From Photobacterium aquae (GTDB lineage Bacteria > Pseudomonadota > Gammaproteobacteria > Enterobacterales > Vibrionaceae), in the NCBI RefSeq assembly GCF_001029445.1, contig NZ_LDOT01000004.1:1-64000 (forward strand): DNA of 64,000 nucleotides, given 5' to 3'. The notes beneath the pieces are model-generated. The model was not told the origin of the DNA and did not search any database. It saw nothing but the letters and a program-made list of their open reading frames with translations. Shown here one piece after another: positions 9,336 to 18,336 of this stretch. Within the stretch, counting starts at the first letter, position 1; the number at the start of each line of letters is the position of its first letter. The translations under genes were made by a program, and so were the position numbers.

Positions 9336-9892
9336 TATTCCTCGCTGTGCAACACCCGTAACGCCAAGAACAACGCCGTGATACTTCGCGCTTCGGCAAA
9401 ATCCAAATGCGTCACCAGCTCCTCAGCCTGGCTCAATGGCCAGCGGACTATTTCCAAAGGCTCGGGCTCATCACCGGCCAGTGACTCCGGATACAGATCC
9501 CGGGCGAGAAACAACGTCATCTTGCTAGAAAAATACGACGGGGCCAAAACAACTTCTTTGAGGGGGCGTAGCTCACGAGCACCAAATCCGATCTCTTCTT
9601 TCAATTCGCGGTTAGCTGCCTCGCTAGCGCTTTCACCAGGATCAATCAACCCTTTTGGGAAACCAAGCTCATAGCGATCGGTGCCTGCGGCATACTCGCG
9701 AACCAAAAGCAAATCACCCTGTGCGGTGACAGGCACCACCAGCACCGCGTGACGGCCTGACGGTTTCATCCGCTCATAGGTACGTTCAACGCCATTGGAA
9801 AAACGCAGATCCAGCGATTCGATTTTGAATAACCGAGACTCGGCAACCACTTCGGCCGCCAGAATTTCTGGTTTGTGTTTGTCTGATGCCAT
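9335..9892 (-). CDS. nudE: ADP compounds hydrolase NudE
   Basis: Nudix hydrolase acting on ADP-ribose, Ap3A and NADH. With the ATG at 9892 the protein has 185 residues and starts MASDKHKP, aligning with E. coli NudE. The open frame runs 20 codons further upstream, but that extension is unlike the family. The Nudix box (81-103) fits GX5EX7REUXEEXGU exactly, with RELKEEIG at its core. It is upstream of and coupled to cysQ. A 132-bp gap separates it from the end of the type II secretion operon. Confidence 0.9.
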   Translation of the reverse strand: MASDKHKPEILAAEVVAESRLFKIESLDLRFSNGVERTYERMKPSGRHAVLVVPVTAQGDLLLVREYAAGTDRYELGFPKGLIDPGESASEAANRELKEEIGFGARELRPLKEVVLAPSYFSSKMTLFLARDLYPESLAGDEPEPLEIVRWPLSQAEELVTHLDFAEARSITALFLALRVLHSEE

Positions 9893-10024
9893 GCCATATC
9901 CTGTCTGTATCCACTGGCTGCAACGGGCAGCCAGTGTCCTATTTAATGGCAATCAGGGCGGGAAATAAAGTACTTTATCGGCAAAACGTTAACCCGACTA
10001 AATCAGTCAGGTACAGTCCCTTAA

Positions 10025-10804
10025 CTAAAGCCGGCCACTGCCTGCCACCTTGTACTGCCCCTTGGGATCGGGCCCGTTCACCCAACTAAAACTCTGGGTT
10101 ACCCAGCCAAGCTGCTTACCAAGCTGGGGGGGGAAGTTGGCCTGGGGCTTAAACCACCCCTTGAAGGTATAACCCTTGTCCGGTGCCAGCGCGAGATCGA
10201 AATCGCTCGAAACATCATCCGAAGACTGGGTAACCTTGGCATTCAGCTTCCCATTCTCGCACCCCAATCCCGCAATCACCGGGCCCGGAGCCAAACCGCC
10301 CAGCGGAGAACTGATGTTTGCCCCGCTCCATACCAACGACCCGTCCAGTGACTCGCAGTACGGGGCCGCATAGCGGTAATCACGCAGGGTCAACTCCAAG
10401 TTACCGGCTAGTTTCACAGGGATCCCCGGCGGCGCGAACTTCATCGCTTCTTGCGCCGGAGCTGAAACCAGCAGATTTTGAGCAAACGGACCAGCGAAAC
10501 CATAACCAACAACGCCTCGCCCGGTCATGCCCATGCTACTGCCCTGACCGAAACGAACATCCAGCGCAAGCTTGCCCGTGAACAAGCTCCCCAGCTTCAC
10601 CTGCCATTGCAAGCGGCCGAAATTCTTACCCTGCCAAGTCAACTGACTGGCACTGCCACGCCATAGCGTGCCATCAACCCCGGTCACATCCAATCCACGG
10701 ATATCCGGCACCTGCTGCCATGCCCAGCTCGCGGGCATATGTGCGGCAAGGCTGCCCAACAAGGCCACACCAAACGAGGTGCCGAGCAATACTTTATACT
10801 TCAC
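10025..10804 (-). CDS. gspN: Type II secretion system protein N
   Basis: Last gene of the T2SS operon. The 259-residue protein has one N-terminal membrane anchor (about 5-25) and a beta-rich periplasmic body with repeated WQG / WRGSASQL-like strands typical of GspN. Its exact role in the machine is not settled, and some T2SS operons lack it. It begins 2 bp after gspM. No clear terminator follows in the 132-bp gap before nudE. Confidence 0.88.
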   Translation of the reverse strand: MKYKVLLGTSFGVALLGSLAAHMPASWAWQQVPDIRGLDVTGVDGTLWRGSASQLTWQGKNFGRLQWQVKLGSLFTGKLALDVRFGQGSSMGMTGRGVVGYGFAGPFAQNLLVSAPAQEAMKFAPPGIPVKLAGNLELTLRDYRYAAPYCESLDGSLVWSGANISSPLGGLAPGPVIAGLGCENGKLNAKVTQSSDDVSSDFDLALAPDKGYTFKGWFKPQANFPPQLGKQLGWVTQSFSWVNGPDPKGQYKVAGSGRL

Positions 10805-10806
10805 TG

Positions 10807-11283
10807 TTACCCTCGTCCTAACTGCAAACGGTTAACCTCTACAACCCCGCTCTGATCGGTTTTCGACACATCCAGAAACTGAGCGTCAATACCATACTTG
10901 TCGCGCAAAAATGCCAACCAATTGACCAAGGTGTTAAACGATACCGGCTTGATCCACACTTGCACGGCTTCACTACGCGGCTGCATCCGGATCAGCTCAA
11001 TCTTGAACTGACCGGTAGTCTCGTTGATAACCTGGTTGAGCCCCTTGTTGCTGACCGTACCGGATGCGCCGCTACTGCCGCGCAATGCCACAATTTCACT
11101 TGCCTTACTGCTCACCCAGCTTAACAACTGCCGCTCGGCATTCATCCGATTCTGCGCATTGCTCGCCGAGGTCGACAATGGCTGCCATACCCCCCAGTAC
11201 AGCACCGCAATCAACAAAGCCGTACCGCCACCAAGTACAAGGCGCTGCTCGCGCGAGCTCAGCTTGAGCCACCATGACTTCAT
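10807..11283 (-). CDS. gspM: Type II secretion system protein M
   Basis: A 158-residue bitopic inner-membrane protein. A short cytoplasmic N-terminus (MKSWWLKLSSREQRL), a membrane helix (about 16-34) and a periplasmic ferredoxin-like domain match GspM/EpsM. It stabilises GspL and links the cytoplasmic ATPase to the periplasmic parts. It overlaps the gspL stop by 4 bp (ATGA coupling). GspM is about this size in Vibrio. Confidence 0.92.
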   Translation of the reverse strand: MKSWWLKLSSREQRLVLGGGTALLIAVLYWGVWQPLSTSASNAQNRMNAERQLLSWVSSKASEIVALRGSSGASGTVSNKGLNQVINETTGQFKIELIRMQPRSEAVQVWIKPVSFNTLVNWLAFLRDKYGIDAQFLDVSKTDQSGVVEVNRLQLGRG

Positions 11284-12560
11284 GATTTTCTCCTCAGGAC
11301 TACCGCCCCTGTTACCGAACTGCCTTCCCGGCTCAACTGCCCCAGTTCAACCTTAAACTCTTTTTCAAGCAAGGCACTAAGCTGGTTGAAATGCTGGAAG
11401 TCACCGCCTATGGCCTGGAACCGCATCTCACCTCGATTCTCGTCATACTTCAGGTTCAGCACAGAAATCTGCGGCACCTTGCCTAGCGCAGGCTGGATCT
11501 GAGACAGCCAGGACAACAGATCTGCCTGCCCCTCGCCTGCCCCACCCAACCGCGAAGCCTCGCTGTTCATCTGTCGTTTGAGGTAGCTCTGGGACGGGAT
11601 ACGCTTAAACTGCGGCAAGACCTGACGGAAAATCCGCTCGCTTTCAGCCCGGTAAGCCTGCGCCTGCGCTTCCATCGAACTCACGGACATTGCATGCTCG
11701 CCAACCACCACAGCCAACAAAACCGAGGCAGCCACAGCCACCTTACGCCATGGCTTGAGGTACTTACGCCATGCCGGCTGGCGTTTGTAGCAGCCCGACA
11801 GCAAGTTAGCCTTGTGGCCCTCGACCCCCTGAGCGAGCAACTGCATGACCAACTCTGGACTTTCTGCCACCCAGCGGCCAGGCATACCTTCCGGAGCGGC
11901 GGTGTAACAATGCACCACCAGCTCACCCGACACGCCCTCTTCACGCTCTTTGTCGCTGTCTTCATCCTCGTCGGCATCAGCGTCATTGTCGATGGCAAGA
12001 GGCTGGGTCGATTGCAGCGCCTCAAGCCAAGCCGCCAGCCATTCCTGTTCGGCGGTGGTGCCCACCATCTCCGATTGGCGGATCAACCAGTGACCTTCCA
12101 ATTCGGCGGCGCTCAGGCCATTATCAAAAAGCGGCAGGCATAGGCAATCTGGCACCAGTGCCTTGATCTCGATATTGGCATCGGCCAGCGCTTTCAGCCA
12201 GCCTGCAACCTTGTTGTGCTCAACCACTGCAACCTGCGCCGTATCCTGCCCCTTGCTGAGCAAATGGACATGGAGCATATCCACATCCTGGGCAAGTTCT
12301 TCTTCGAGCAAAAACGGCAGCACATTGGCTAACTGCCGACTGCTCCCGGCCGGTACAGCTACCTCTGCCAACAATACATCACACCCCGGTACCAGCGCGT
12401 AAACCGGACGGGTCATAGCGTAGTCGGCAATATCGGCCAACTGCGACAGATCCGGCAACTGCCCCGAGGCAATCACTTCATGCTGCTGTGGCGACCAGAC
12501 AAGCCATTGCACCGGCGCATCGGCACGGCTACTCAGCCTTATCGTCAGAAATTCGCTCAC
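11280..12560 (-). CDS. gspL: Type II secretion system protein L
   Basis: Bitopic protein that recruits the GspE ATPase to the membrane. A cytoplasmic actin-like domain (about 1-245), one membrane helix (near 275-290) and a periplasmic ferredoxin-like domain are visible. The start is GTG at 12560 (Met-Ser-Glu-Phe-Leu, as in Vibrio EpsL), with GGAGGA just upstream. An ATG four codons earlier overlaps that Shine-Dalgarno and is not a credible start. The gene overlaps gspK by 32 bp and gspM by 4 bp. An unusual acidic run lies at residues 191-209 (12 Asp/Glu of 19). Confidence 0.92.
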   Translation of the reverse strand: MSEFLTIRLSSRADAPVQWLVWSPQQHEVIASGQLPDLSQLADIADYAMTRPVYALVPGCDVLLAEVAVPAGSSRQLANVLPFLLEEELAQDVDMLHVHLLSKGQDTAQVAVVEHNKVAGWLKALADANIEIKALVPDCLCLPLFDNGLSAAELEGHWLIRQSEMVGTTAEQEWLAAWLEALQSTQPLAIDNDADADEDEDSDKEREEGVSGELVVHCYTAAPEGMPGRWVAESPELVMQLLAQGVEGHKANLLSGCYKRQPAWRKYLKPWRKVAVAASVLLAVVVGEHAMSVSSMEAQAQAYRAESERIFRQVLPQFKRIPSQSYLKRQMNSEASRLGGAGEGQADLLSWLSQIQPALGKVPQISVLNLKYDENRGEMRFQAIGGDFQHFNQLSALLEKEFKVELGQLSREGSSVTGAVVLRRKS

Positions 12561-13554
12561 TGATTCCTCCATAGCGGCGACGTACTACCGTCACCTTGTC
12601 TTTACTGTCACGCTTGAGCAGTGCCACCAACCTCATTCTGGCGCGATCCACCAAAATTTCGGTATCCAATTGAAAAAAGTTGCTGCTCACGTCCAGAAAC
12701 GGCGTAACCGTTTTCTTGGTATCCGCATCCATCCCGGCCAACTGCGGCTCAGCAAGAAAATCATTCACACTATCCCAGCCATCATACGGCCGGTCGGCGA
12801 TCAACTTCTGGGCGTCAGACAGCGACAGCGACGGCGAGAACAATGCCGCCAGCAAAGCAGCCTGCCGTTCACCGAGGGTATTGACGTTCACCTTCAGCTC
12901 CGCAACGGGAATGGCGCATACCAGCGGCAGAACCTTGTCATAAATCTGGGCCGATACACCGTTGACTGCACGCAGCTCGCTGACATCCGCCATCAAACCA
13001 CGCGGCGGCAGGTATGGCGGACGAAACCCTTCGTAGGTACTGTCCCCCGCACCATAGGGCGCATGGACGGCTTCTGCGGGGTCGACGTATTCCCACACGG
13101 AGTCAGCCACCACTTCGGCCTCATAGCTTTCTATTCCCGCCTCTTCGACGAGTGCCTGCAGGGCCTTCACCAAATAGGGTTTCGCCCCGCTGTTTGTCAG
13201 CGGTGCCACCCCCGACAAGGCATTGAGGTTAAAACATGCCTGCCTATCGGTAATATCACCAATGGCCTCGCCGCCATCGAGCGGGTAGCGCTGCCCCTTG
13301 GTTGCCCAAGCCTGACTGAGGTTCACCGTATTGCTATCGGCGATACCCTGCTCGATGGCCACCTCGGCAAGCTCCTCCATGCCCTGCGCATACCAATACG
13401 CCTGCTGATAACGGATCTGGCTCTCGACCCGATAGAAATTAAAATGCAGCCGCTCGCTCATCTGCACCGCGATCATGGTCATCAGCGCCATCAGCAACAA
13501 GACGACAATCAGGGCAACCCCTTTCTGGGCTCTGTAAGTACTTATCTTCATCAT
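12529..13554 (-). CDS. gspK: Type II secretion minor pseudopilin K
   Basis: Large minor pseudopilin at the tip of the pseudopilus. The 341-residue protein starts with a prepilin peptide MMKISTYRAQKG cleaved after Gly, followed by VALIVVLLLMALMT. As in other GspK proteins, the position that is Glu5 in the other pseudopilins is not Glu. The large globular alpha domain between the beta-strands accounts for the extra length. It overlaps gspJ by 4 bp and gspL by 32 bp. The prepilin peptidase (pilD/gspO) is not in this operon. Confidence 0.93.
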   Translation of the reverse strand: MMKISTYRAQKGVALIVVLLLMALMTMIAVQMSERLHFNFYRVESQIRYQQAYWYAQGMEELAEVAIEQGIADSNTVNLSQAWATKGQRYPLDGGEAIGDITDRQACFNLNALSGVAPLTNSGAKPYLVKALQALVEEAGIESYEAEVVADSVWEYVDPAEAVHAPYGAGDSTYEGFRPPYLPPRGLMADVSELRAVNGVSAQIYDKVLPLVCAIPVAELKVNVNTLGERQAALLAALFSPSLSLSDAQKLIADRPYDGWDSVNDFLAEPQLAGMDADTKKTVTPFLDVSSNFFQLDTEILVDRARMRLVALLKRDSKDKVTVVRRRYGGISERISDDKAE

Positions 13555-14192
13555 TCCGAACTGCTCGCCTCAAGCGCTGACTCCGGCAGCAGGTAAACCC
13601 GCTCTATTTCGCCGAAATCCTTGAGCGTCAAACGGACGCTGACCCCTTCCGGCAAGGCGGCTTTCTTGTCCCAGCCTTCCTGCCACTTCTTGTTGCTGTA
13701 CAGCCGAAACTCCAGTTTCTCAACGCCGCTGAGCACTGGACGCACCAAAGGCTCACTGCCAACCACGGTATCGGGGTAACGAAACCAGACTCGCTCCAGC
13801 GTATCGTCCACTACCCGGTAGCCGACTTTCAGTACTTCACCACGCGGAAACAACTGCTGGGGATTGTGCCACCCCGTACGGGTAAACATGATCCCCTCGC
13901 TGGAGGAATCAAGCAGGTACTCCCCAACCCGAAAAATCTCATCCTTGGCGGTCTCCCCCTGATCGCGCACTTTACGGGCAACCACCTGGCGGAAATCATT
14001 GTCCATCGTTACCAACGCACGTTGGATCTCCTGCAACCGCGCATTGTGCTCCCGCGATTGGGCATCGCTTCGCTGAACCCCGTTCAACACCTGATAGGCT
14101 GAGAGGCTCAGCATCGCGAACACCGATATAGCCACCAGCACTTCAAGCAAGGTAAAGCCGCGGGGACGGCGCATGGAATTAATTCTTAACAT
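13551..14192 (-). CDS. gspJ: Type II secretion minor pseudopilin J
   Basis: A 213-residue minor pseudopilin with cleavage motif RG|FTLLEVLVA, including the conserved Glu5, then a single hydrophobic helix and a beta-rich globular domain. It forms the tip complex with GspI and GspK. The first ATG (14192) gives a 12-residue leader and overlaps gspI by 14 bp. A second ATG six codons in would give a shorter leader (MRRPRG) and is also possible. Confidence 0.92.
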   Translation of the reverse strand: MLRINSMRRPRGFTLLEVLVAISVFAMLSLSAYQVLNGVQRSDAQSREHNARLQEIQRALVTMDNDFRQVVARKVRDQGETAKDEIFRVGEYLLDSSSEGIMFTRTGWHNPQQLFPRGEVLKVGYRVVDDTLERVWFRYPDTVVGSEPLVRPVLSGVEKLEFRLYSNKKWQEGWDKKAALPEGVSVRLTLKDFGEIERVYLLPESALEASSSE

Positions 14193-14553
14193 AGGTTCTC
14201 AAGGTCGCTGCGGAATGCTTTCGCGCCTCATCGGTATAGACTGTGATATCAAGCGCACGCAGGTAGCCATCAAGCGTCTTGCTGCTCTTTACCGCCCAGT
14301 ACCACTCACGCCCGGCAAGCTCTGACTTACCCCGCTTGAGCGAACTGGGGATCTCGCCGCTCAAACGCAGCTTTGCCAACTCGTTGTCGGCCACCATTGC
14401 GGCAAAGGTCTTTTCCTCAAGGTAGCCGAGGGTATTAAGATGCTGGCTCACCGCCTTCATCACCCCCAGTGCCGCCGTGGCGAATATGGCCAATGCCACC
14501 AGGACTTCCAACAGGGTCATCCCCCGATCTTGCCCCCGATTGTGTTGTTTCAC
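14179..14553 (-). CDS. gspI: Type II secretion minor pseudopilin I
   Basis: A 124-residue minor pseudopilin with prepilin motif RG|MTLLEVLVALAIF and Glu5, followed by a small globular domain. It nucleates the GspI-J-K tip complex. The length is typical. It overlaps gspH by 4 bp upstream and gspJ by 14 bp downstream, so translation is probably coupled. Confidence 0.92.
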   Translation of the reverse strand: MKQHNRGQDRGMTLLEVLVALAIFATAALGVMKAVSQHLNTLGYLEEKTFAAMVADNELAKLRLSGEIPSSLKRGKSELAGREWYWAVKSSKTLDGYLRALDITVYTDEARKHSAATLRTYVKN

Positions 14554-15143
14554 TGGCTCTCCCTCTCGCTGAGGCTCTCGATGGTCTCGCCCGGAGGCAG
14601 AAGGTGCAGCAGCCCGACCTCATCAGCCTGAACCCGCCAGTAGTGCTCCTCGCCATCAGCCTCGAAGGTGAGGGTGAACGGGGTAAACTCACCGCTGGCC
14701 ATCACGAAAACCTGAGGCGGCTTGATTTTGTCTTTGTCAGTTTGTTCAGCAAACAGGTCTTCGTTGAACAGCGAGCCCGGCTTGAAAAGCCGGTCCTTGT
14801 CCTGCCACGAATAGCTCCCGATCTCGACGTCGAGGCGGATCCCCTCGTCCATCTTCACCTCGGTAAAGTAACGCGAGCCGCTCACCGGCTTCCATTCCTT
14901 ACCTGTTAACTCAAGAAACTGATAACTGTTGGGTTCAACACGGATCCCGTAGTCATAGCCGTTGAGCAAGGCATCCTCGCCCAACAGCTGAATCAAATGA
15001 TAAAAACGCGCTGCCTCGTCTTTCGCCTTGTCCTCCTTGCTCTCGGGCAAGGTCATCATTACCGCCACGGAACTGGTTGCCAACAGCACCAGTACCAGCA
15101 TAATTTCGATAAGGGTAAACCCCGCAGCACGCTTCTTGCTCAT
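14550..15143 (-). CDS. gspH: Type II secretion minor pseudopilin H
   Basis: A 197-residue minor pseudopilin that joins the tip complex to the GspG fibre. The prepilin motif is AG|FTLIEIMLVLVLL, with Ala rather than Arg before the Gly and Glu at position 5. The C-terminal half is acidic. It lies 6 bp downstream of gspG. Confidence 0.92.
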   Translation of the reverse strand: MSKKRAAGFTLIEIMLVLVLLATSSVAVMMTLPESKEDKAKDEAARFYHLIQLLGEDALLNGYDYGIRVEPNSYQFLELTGKEWKPVSGSRYFTEVKMDEGIRLDVEIGSYSWQDKDRLFKPGSLFNEDLFAEQTDKDKIKPPQVFVMASGEFTPFTLTFEADGEEHYWRVQADEVGLLHLLPPGETIESLSERESQ

Positions 15144-15149
15144 AACCGG

Positions 15150-15587
15150 TTACTTGTAGTCCAACATGTTCCAGTTACCGATATCGGTATTGACGCCTTC
15201 GCCGCCTTCCTGACCGTCAGCACCCAGGCTGAATACGTCAACAGCACCGTTCTCGCCCGGCATCACGTACTGGTACTCATTGCCCCAAGGATCCTTTGGC
15301 AGACGCTTGATATAGCCACCGTCACGGTAGTTGCGCGGCTCCGGGCTAGACGACGGCTTGGTTACCAGCGCCTCCAATCCCTGATCGGTAGACGGGTAGA
15401 CACTGTTGTCCAACTTGAACATATCCAGTGACTGCTCAAGGGCGCTGATATCCGTCACTACTTTCTGCTGGTCAGCCTTCTCTTTGTTGCCCAACAGGTT
15501 AGGGACAACCATACTGGCCAATACGCCAAGGATGACGATAACGACCATGACTTCCAACAAAGTAAAGCCGCGTTGTTTGCGTTGCAT
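15150..15587 (-). CDS. gspG: Type II secretion major pseudopilin G
   Basis: The main subunit of the pseudopilus. With ATG at 15587 the protein is 145 residues and starts MQRKQRG|FTLLEVMVV; GGAGG lies about 8 nt upstream. The open frame extends 23 codons further, but that part is not prepilin-like. A C-terminal calcium-binding loop is suggested by the Asp-rich SLGADGQEGGEG segment, as in other GspG proteins. It is the shortest and best conserved pseudopilin here and lies 19 bp after gspF. Confidence 0.95.
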   Translation of the reverse strand: MQRKQRGFTLLEVMVVIVILGVLASMVVPNLLGNKEKADQQKVVTDISALEQSLDMFKLDNSVYPSTDQGLEALVTKPSSSPEPRNYRDGGYIKRLPKDPWGNEYQYVMPGENGAVDVFSLGADGQEGGEGVNTDIGNWNMLDYK

Positions 15588-15606
15588 GAAAAAACCTCCA
15601 AAAGAA

Positions 15607-16827
15607 TTACATACCGACCATATTGTTAAGTGCAATAATCGGCATAAGGGTAGCAATAACGATAAACATCACGATGCCAGCCATCGCGACAATAAGTAAT
15701 GGTTCAAACACCCCCAGCGCCATATTCACCAAAGACTCGAAATCCCGGTCCTGGTTATCGGCGGCACGGGTTAGCATCTGCTCTAGCTCGCCACTGCGCT
15801 CGCCGCTGGCAATCATATGCAGCATCATCGGCGGGAACAGCTTGGTCTGCTCTAGCGACAGGCGAAGGCTTGAGCCCTCGCGCACTTTGTCGGACGCCTC
15901 GCGGATCTGCTTGTTGACCCAAGTGTTGGTCATCACGTCCGAGGCGACCTTCATCCCTTCGAGCAGCGGAATCGCGCTTGAGGTACAAATGGCCAAGGTC
16001 CGGGCAAAACGCGAGGTACTCAGCCCCCGTGCGACCTTGCCGATCACCGGCAAACTCAGCACCCAGCGATCCCAGCGCATCTGATTTTCAGGCTTGCGCA
16101 GGGCCGCTTTGAACAAGGTAAAAGCCCCCGCCAGCAGCAACACGGTCACGAGCCCCCAGTCCTGCACAAACCGGCTCGCCGCCAACAGTACCTCGGTGAT
16201 CCCCGGCAGCTCCTGCCCCATTTGGACAAACTGGTCGACGATTTTAGGAACAACGGTAGCCAGCAAGAAAGCCACAACCGATACCGCGACCAAGGTCAGC
16301 ATGGTCGGATAAATCATCGCCTGCTGCAGTTTACTGCGCATTTGCTGGCGGTTCTCGGTGTAATCGGCAAGACGGTTGAGCACTGTGTCCAAATGCCCCG
16401 ACTTCTCACCTGCTGCCACCATCGCCCGAAACAGCTGATCAAAGATATGCGGGAACTCGGCCATCGAGTCAGACAGGGTATAGCCCTCGACAACCCGTGA
16501 GCGCACCGCCAGCAGCATGTTCTTCAGACGCGGCTTCTCGCTTTGCTCGGCAACCGCCTTGAGGCACTCCTCCAGCGGCATGGATGCCTGCACCAGCGTC
16601 GCCAGCTGACGGGTGATCAGCGACAGCTCATTGGTGCTGATACCCCGGCGTAGATGAAAACCGCCGCTGGCCTTTTTCTTTTCCCGTTCATGGCTCTGGG
16701 TCACCTCAAGCGGCACCAGCCCCTGCTCGCGCAGCTGCTGACGAACCTGACGGGCGGTATCACCCTCCAATACCCCTTTCTTCTGGCGCCCCTTGGCATC
16801 GAGCGCCTTGTATTCAAACGCAGCCAT
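15607..16827 (-). CDS. gspF: Type II secretion inner-membrane platform protein F
   Basis: A 406-residue polytopic protein with two GspF/PilC cytoplasmic domains (about 70-190 and 272-393) and three membrane helices (near 170-190, 220-240 and 375-400). It is thought to couple GspE ATP hydrolysis to pseudopilus assembly. The N-terminus MAAFEYKALDAKG is diagnostic. It lies 3 bp downstream of gspE. Confidence 0.95.
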   Translation of the reverse strand: MAAFEYKALDAKGRQKKGVLEGDTARQVRQQLREQGLVPLEVTQSHEREKKKASGGFHLRRGISTNELSLITRQLATLVQASMPLEECLKAVAEQSEKPRLKNMLLAVRSRVVEGYTLSDSMAEFPHIFDQLFRAMVAAGEKSGHLDTVLNRLADYTENRQQMRSKLQQAMIYPTMLTLVAVSVVAFLLATVVPKIVDQFVQMGQELPGITEVLLAASRFVQDWGLVTVLLLAGAFTLFKAALRKPENQMRWDRWVLSLPVIGKVARGLSTSRFARTLAICTSSAIPLLEGMKVASDVMTNTWVNKQIREASDKVREGSSLRLSLEQTKLFPPMMLHMIASGERSGELEQMLTRAADNQDRDFESLVNMALGVFEPLLIVAMAGIVMFIVIATLMPIIALNNMVGM

Positions 16828-16830
16828 CGA

Positions 16831-18336
16831 TTAGCCCTCCCTGGTCACCCGCATCACTTCCTCTAGCGTGGTGATACCGGCCTTTGCCTTGGCCAGGCCA
16901 TCATCACGAATCCCCGGAGTATGTGCGCGGATTGACTTCTCGATCGCCATCTCGCCAGCCTCGGCATGGATCAGCTCCTGCACCTCGTTGTCGACCAGAA
17001 GCAGCTCGTGAATACCGGTACGTCCTCGGTAGCCCTTGCCATTACAGTGCTCACAACCGCTCGGATGGTAAAGGGTCAATGCCTCATCGGCTTCCAGACC
17101 AAACAGCTTCTTCTGCTCCCTGTCGGCCTCATAAGGCACCCGACATGCAGGGCAAAGGGTACGGACCAGACGCTGGGCCAGCACCCCAAGCAAAGACGAG
17201 GACACCAGGAACGGCTCAATCCCCATGTCACGCAGACGGGTGATCGCACCAACGGCGGTATTGGTGTGCAGGGTCGACATCACCATGTGACCGGTCAGCG
17301 AGGCCTGCACCGCGATCGAGGCCGTCTCGTGGTCTCGGATCTCACCGACCATCACCACATCCGGGTCCTGACGCAAAATCGCACGCAAGCCCCGGGCAAA
17401 GGTCATATCCACCTTAGGGTTAACCTGAGTCTGGCCGATGCCGTCGATATCAAATTCAATCGGGTCTTCAACGGTCAGGATATTGCGCTCCTTGCCGTTG
17501 AGCTCCTGCAACCCGGCATACAGGGTCGTCGACTTACCCGAACCAGTCGGGCCAGTCACCAAGATAATGCCGTGCGGACGTTCGATGATCTTGCGGAAGC
17601 TGGCATGGTTCTCAGCCGTCATCCCCAAGCTGTGCAAGTCAAGGCGGGTCGCATTCTTATCAAGCAAACGCAATACCACACGCTCGCCATGCGACGAAGG
17701 CATGGTCGACACACGCACGTCAACGGCGCGGCCGCCGATACGCAATGAGATACGGCCATCTTGCGGTACCCGCTTCTCGGCAATGTCCAAACGGGCCATT
17801 ACCTTGATCCGCGACACCAACAGCGGCGCCAGCTTGCGGCTCGGTTTCAGGACTTCACGCAAAACGCCATCGACCCGGAAACGGATCGACAGCTCTTTCT
17901 CGAAGGTTTCGATATGGATGTCCGAGGCCGCCTCTTTGATCGCCTCGGCCAGCATGGCGTTAATCAGCTTGATGATCGGGGCGTCATCCTCGGACTCAAG
18001 CAAGTCCTCGGTCTCCGGCAGCTCCTCGGCCAGCGAGAAGAAATCATCGCTGTCCGATCCCAAGTCTTCCATCAGCTGACGCGCTTCCGACGAATCCCGC
18101 TGGTATGCTTCGGTCAACTTCAGCTCGAAAGCCTGGGCATCGAGTGCATGAGGGACAAAACTACGGCCAACAACCCGGCGGATCTCCGCCATCACCGCAG
18201 CCGACAGTGCGCCACCGTAATACAAGGTGATCCCCTGCTCGCCCGCCTCCAGCACCACCTTGTGGCGCCGGGCAAACGAGAAAGGCAGTCGCGCCAGCGG
18301 CTGCCACTGCGCAGGCTGAATGGCTTCATCCATCAC
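16831..18336 (-). CDS. gspE: Type II secretion ATPase E
   Basis: Hexameric cytoplasmic ATPase that powers secretion. The 501-residue protein has an N-terminal domain that docks on GspL, Walker [10 protein letters not shown] near residue 265, an Asp box, Walker B with MVGEIRD, and a C-terminal tetracysteine zinc motif (CPAC ... CEHC). The start is GTG at 18336 or the ATG next to it; GGAGGAA sits 5-8 nt upstream. The start overlaps the gspD stop by 4 bp. Confidence 0.95.
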   Translation of the reverse strand: MMDEAIQPAQWQPLARLPFSFARRHKVVLEAGEQGITLYYGGALSAAVMAEIRRVVGRSFVPHALDAQAFELKLTEAYQRDSSEARQLMEDLGSDSDDFFSLAEELPETEDLLESEDDAPIIKLINAMLAEAIKEAASDIHIETFEKELSIRFRVDGVLREVLKPSRKLAPLLVSRIKVMARLDIAEKRVPQDGRISLRIGGRAVDVRVSTMPSSHGERVVLRLLDKNATRLDLHSLGMTAENHASFRKIIERPHGIILVTGPTGSGKSTTLYAGLQELNGKERNILTVEDPIEFDIDGIGQTQVNPKVDMTFARGLRAILRQDPDVVMVGEIRDHETASIAVQASLTGHMVMSTLHTNTAVGAITRLRDMGIEPFLVSSSLLGVLAQRLVRTLCPACRVPYEADREQKKLFGLEADEALTLYHPSGCEHCNGKGYRGRTGIHELLLVDNEVQELIHAEAGEMAIEKSIRAHTPGIRDDGLAKAKAGITTLEEVMRVTREG

